Shown piece by piece: positions 6,425 to 11,010 of a stretch of 11,010 nucleotides of DNA. Every line of letters starts with the position of its first letter. Within the stretch, counting starts at the first letter, position 1. The notes below the pieces were generated by a model, which was given only the letters and a program-made list of their open reading frames with translations, was not told the DNA's origin and made no database searches. Source of the DNA: Proteobacteria bacterium UBA664. Its GTDB lineage: Bacteria > Pseudomonadota > Gammaproteobacteria > UBA7966. The DNA is taken from contig DBNU01000078.1 in the NCBI GenBank assembly GCA_002299125.1, positions 1-11,010 on the forward strand. The letters are read 5' to 3'. A program made the translations under genes and the position numbers.

Positions 6425-7917
6425 ATGCCCGCTTCCCGCTCCCTCAAGCACGTCCTGTTGACGCACGAACTGGCCCTTTTCCTGCTGGTCGTGCTCACGG
6501 GACTGCTTGCCGGTGTCTCTGCCTACTACTGGCAGGAGACCTCAAGGCAGTCGCTGCGCATCACCCGGATGACCAACGCCGCGCAGGAGATCCGGACCAA
6601 CCTGTTCCGGCAGGTGAAGGAGATCTCCTGGGCGCGGCTGCTGCGGGATGCCAGTGCGGCCGGCGTCTACACTCGCTTCTCGCGCGAGATCGACCGGCAC
6701 TTCAACGTACTGCGACAGAGCACCGAGTCGCGCGCAGAGGATGAAGCCGTGCAGGCGCTGCAGAAGTCCTACCGACGCCTGCAGCTCGACATGAACCGCA
6801 TTTTCGTCGACCCCTACCCGGCCGCGGAAGTCGCCCCCATCCGCTTGCTCGACCCGGCCTACGAGCGCGGTCTGGTCGGTGGCTTCGAGCTCGACTACGA
6901 CAGCCTCGCCACACTGCTGGGACGCACTACCCGACGGCTCGTCGACCGGGAGCAGCTTTGGACCGGCATCGCCATGTGGGGCATCAGTGTGCCGTTCGTG
7001 TTGGCCGTGCTGTTGCTGGGCCTGATGCGTCACCGCATCCAGGGTGGTTTCGTGCGTCCGGTCGCGGCACTGACCACCGGCGCCCGCGAGATGAGCGCCG
7101 GTCGGCTCGACGTGCGAGTGCCGGAGGAAGGGGTCACTGAGCTGTGCGAACTTGCGAAGGCCTTCAATCATATGGCGCAGGAACTCGAGCGCAGCCGGGA
7201 GGCCCTGGTGGAAAGCGAACGGGCGGCAGCGCTGGGGGCGCTGGTGCCGGTGGTGGCCCACAACATCCGCAACCCGCTGGCGTCCATCCGTGCCACGGCG
7301 CAGCTCCTCGATGAAAATACTGACGCCGAGGAGCAAATCGAGATCCGGCAGATGTTGATCGAGACGGTCGATCGCCTCGGCCGCTGGGTGAGTGCGCTCG
7401 TCTCCTATCTGCATCCGCTCAAACCGGCACCGATGCTGATGAGCCCCACGGCCATGTTCGATGCTGCTGCAACCCTGCTTGCGCCGCGACTCGACGCGCG
7501 CGATGTCGAGATCGTGCGCACTGTCTGGGATGCTGATCCTCAGGTGCCCGTGGATGTGGACCTGATGGAGCAGGCAATCTACGGGTTGCTGTCCAACGCG
7601 GTGGATGCCAGTCCGGAGGGCGGCCGGATCGAGATCTCCTGCCGGGTGGAAGGCGATTGGCTGCGCCTCGGCATCCGTGACCTTGGCCCGGGGATGCCTT
7701 TCCGGCCCGAGCCCGGGGGGCTGGAGCCGGGCCCGACCACCAAGCGCATGGGCACAGGCCTCGGCATCCCCGTTGCCTTCAAGGTCTGCAAGGCCCATGG
7801 CTGGAACATCACCTTCGAGGCCGCTGCCGGTGGCGGCACCGAGGTGGTGATACGGGCGCCGCTGGCGGCACCGGTCTGGCCCGTGGAGACGATCAGCGCT
7901 GGGAGAGAGAACGCGGC

Positions 7918-7921
<4 letters not shown>
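6425..7921 (+). CDS. membrane sensor histidine kinase (NtrB-like)
   Basis: This 498-residue inner-membrane kinase is the sensor half of the pair. Helix 1 (about 16-35) and helix 2 (about 180-201) enclose a roughly 145-residue periplasmic domain that looks all-helical, with no named sensor motif. A HAMP linker (about 203-255) follows. The H-box VAHNIRNPLASIRA carries the phosphorylated His279. The ATPase has the N-box YGLLSNAVDASP (Asn391), G1 DLGPGM (419-424) and G2 TKRMGTGLGIP. The HNxRNPL style is typical of kinases that pair with NtrC-type regulators, and one follows with a four-base ATGA overlap. ATG 6425 was chosen because it puts a short basic segment before helix 1; GTG 6326 would add 33 residues of unlikely sequence. 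No Shine-Dalgarno precedes ATG 6425. The signal is unknown; the divergent pqqA suggests an alcohol, a redox state or metal supply (inference). Confidence 0.92.
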
Positions 7922-9363
<1,442 letters not shown>

Positions 9364-9530
9364 ACACACCGGATAAAGATTCGCCCTCAGCGCCGGCAGC
9401 GACCCATGCAGCCTCCCACCCGCTACCGGTTGGTGCGCCGGAACTCAGGTTCCCGGATAGGGGCCTCAAGCTTGCCAAGCATGGTCGACTATCCGTCATC
9501 CCCGCCTCCGACAAGGACACTCGGCTTCAT

Positions 9531-9613
9531 CGTCATTCCCGCGAAAGCGAGAATCCAGTGGCGTTGCGCCGTCGCTGTGGAAGGACTGGATCCCCGCCTA
9601 CGCGGCGATGACG
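9531..9613. repeat. REP-like inverted-repeat element
   Basis: Two 28-base arms, 9531-9558 (CGTCATTCCCGCGAAAGCG...) and 9586-9613 (CTGGATCCCCGCC...GATGACG), are imperfect inverted copies with about 22 matching positions. They enclose 27 bases. A partial third copy, CGTCATCCCCGCC, lies near 9495-9507. Repeats of the TCATTCCCGCGAAAGCGGGAATCCA type are widespread in intergenic DNA of beta- and gammaproteobacteria. It occupies the 303-base gap 9364-9666 between the converging regulator and ndh genes, where it may act as a bidirectional transcription stop; no other terminator or gene was seen there. Confidence 0.68.
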
Positions 9614-9666
9614 GGTGCGCGCGCGATCCCGACGCAGCAAATGCCGCGACCCGTTACCGGTGGCGC

Positions 9667-10986
9667 TCAGTGCAGTTTCAACCGCATCCTGCCACGATGC
9701 GCGAAGAAGTTGGCGACCGTCAGCGAGATGGTGCGCAGCCAGCCCAGAGTCGCGATCTGGTGCAGCTTGTAGAGTGAGCGGTAGGTGATGCGGGCGAGGA
9801 TACCCTCGATGAAGAGCTTGCTCGGCCGATTCATCAGGTTGCCCATGAGTGCTCCCACCGTGCCATGGTGCGAGAGGTTCACCAGCGAGCCGTAGTCCAC
9901 ATAGCGGAACTCCGGCAGGCTCTTGCCGGCGAGCTTGCGCTCGATGGACTTGCCGACGAGGGTCGCCATCTGGTGCGCGGCCTGGGCCCGCGGCGGTACG
10001 TTGCGGTCGCTGTCGGGCAAGCGACAGGCGGCACAGTCACCGATGGCGTAGATGTCGTCGTCCAGGGTCGTTTGCAGGGTCGGGCGCACCTCAAGCTGGT
10101 TCAACTGATTGGTCTCGAGGCCGCCGATCCCCTGCAGCACGCCCGGGGCCTTGATCCCGGCGGCCCAGATGCGGATCTCCGCCGGAATGAACAAGCCGCT
10201 CTGCATGCGGAAGCCCTCGGTCGTGGCCTCCGCGATGCGCTCGCCCACATGCAGCGTGATGCCGAGGCGCTCCAGAAGCTGAGCTGTGGCCACCGAGATG
10301 CGCTCGGGCAGGCCGGGTAGCACGCGGTTGGCACCCTCGATGATGTGGACGCGGATGTCACGCTCCGGTTTGATGCGCTCGAAGCCGTAATTCGCGAGGA
10401 AGTGCACGGCGTCGCGCAATTCGGCGGCAAGTTCCACGCCGGTGGCACCAGCACCGGCGATGGCGATGTGCAACTGGTGCGGGCGCAAGGGCTCGCTCTG
10501 GCTGTTCGCCTGGTAGCAGGCCTTGAGCAGGCGTTGGTGGAAACGTTCGGCCTGTTGGCGCGAATCGAGGAAGAAACAGTGCTCGGCCACTCCGGGTACG
10601 CTGAAATCGTTGGCGACACTGCCGATGGCGATCACCAGCGTATCGTAGGGGAAGCTGCGGGCGTGGTTGATGGGGGCACCGGATTCGTCCAGACCCGGGT
10701 CGATGTGGACGATCTTCCGCTCCCGATCGATGCTCGCCAGACGGCCGAGGCGGAAGCGGAAGTGATTCCAGTGTGCCTGCGCGATATAGCTCAGGTCGTC
10801 CTGATTGGCGTCGAGGGCACCCGACGCGACTTCGTGCAGGAGTGGCTTCCACAGGTGCGAGGTCTGCGCATCGACCAGCGTCACCTCGGCGCGGCCCTTG
10901 CGCCCCAGCCGATTGCCGAGGCGGGTAGCGAGCTCAAGCCCACCTGCACCACCACCCACCACCACGATCCTGTGCTCAGTGCCCAT
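9667..10986 (-). CDS. ndh: type II NADH:quinone oxidoreductase (NDH-2)
   Basis: This 439-residue flavoprotein oxidises NADH and reduces membrane quinone without pumping protons, on the cytoplasmic face of the inner membrane. Two Rossmann motifs are visible: GGGAGGLELA (11-20) for FAD and IAGAGATGVELAAEL (176-190) for NADH. IYAIGDCAA (312-320), which closes the FAD site, and PPRAQAAHQMA (331-341), typical of the Ndh family, are also present. Length is normal. The C-terminal 50 residues (from about 390) are hydrophobic and basic in turn and should form the membrane-binding helix. The start ATG 10986 has GGAG six bases upstream and only 24 bases of upstream sequence remain in the window, so its promoter is not seen. 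It converges on the two-component operon and shares no visible control with it. Together with the cytochrome b561 it points to a flexible aerobic chain. Confidence 0.95.
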   Translation of the reverse strand: MGTEHRIVVVGGGAGGLELATRLGNRLGRKGRAEVTLVDAQTSHLWKPLLHEVASGALDANQDDLSYIAQAHWNHFRFRLGRLASIDRERKIVHIDPGLDESGAPINHARSFPYDTLVIAIGSVANDFSVPGVAEHCFFLDSRQQAERFHQRLLKACYQANSQSEPLRPHQLHIAIAGAGATGVELAAELRDAVHFLANYGFERIKPERDIRVHIIEGANRVLPGLPERISVATAQLLERLGITLHVGERIAEATTEGFRMQSGLFIPAEIRIWAAGIKAPGVLQGIGGLETNQLNQLEVRPTLQTTLDDDIYAIGDCAACRLPDSDRNVPPRAQAAHQMATLVGKSIERKLAGKSLPEFRYVDYGSLVNLSHHGTVGALMGNLMNRPSKLFIEGILARITYRSLYKLHQIATLGWLRTISLTVANFFAHRGRMRLKLH

Positions 10987-11010
10987 CTGCCTCTCCAGTC
11001 CAGGATGCGG

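Noticed and set aside
6542..7798. A 418-codon open frame on the minus strand within the kinase gene
   Set aside because: It is antisense to conserved H, N and G boxes and its product is a His/Gln/Arg-rich shadow with no recognisable domain.
9417..9669. A possible direct repeat (ACCCGYTACCGGT) flanking the REP-like element
   Set aside because: Only about 13 bases agree, the copies are far from the element ends, and one overlaps the ndh stop region; chance is likely.

Overview
The window is GC-rich, densely coded DNA from a Gram-negative bacterium. A TonB-dependent outer-membrane receptor, a di-heme cytochrome b561, an NDH-2 dehydrogenase, a sigma-54 two-component system, a PQQ precursor peptide and two proteins with PEP-CTERM/VPxPA-CTERM-type tails together fit Pseudomonadota, most likely a respiratory beta- or gammaproteobacterium. 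This placement is inference; there is no rRNA or other marker gene.

Layout from left to right. A minus-strand L,D-transpeptidase (1-608) runs off the left edge and lacks its C-terminus. Divergent from it is a cytochrome b561 (789-1313, +). Next comes a block on the minus strand. In transcription order it holds pqqA (6025-5951), a strong hairpin terminator (5928-5905), two paralogous secreted CTERM proteins (5613-4831 and 4709-3867) and a TonB-dependent receptor whose Cys/Met and His/Met motifs resemble OprC-type copper receptors (3757-1463). Divergent from pqqA, across a 399-base regulatory gap, lies a translationally coupled histidine kinase / NtrC-type response regulator pair (6425-9363, +). 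A 303-base gap with a REP-like inverted repeat (9531-9613) follows, then a minus-strand type II NADH dehydrogenase (10986-9667).

The most interesting part is the gap between pqqA and the kinase. pqqA has a good -24/-12 sigma-54 promoter (6111-6096) on the minus strand. About 130 and 152 bases upstream of its predicted start point sit two dyads of the form TGGT-N8-ACCA, 22 bp centre to centre. This is the expected layout for an NtrC-type activator, and one is encoded right beside it. No pqqBCDE genes are in the window, so this pqqA is apart from the usual pqq operon, at least locally, and looks like a separately inducible supply of the PQQ precursor.

Proposed working model (inference): the kinase senses an unknown periplasmic or membrane signal, the response regulator activates sigma-54 transcription of the solitary pqqA, and the neighbouring CTERM proteins and putative copper receptor may belong to the same physiological response. 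Co-regulation of the CTERM and receptor genes is not shown: a terminator separates them from pqqA, and a different pair of palindromes (5809-5846) lies ahead of them.
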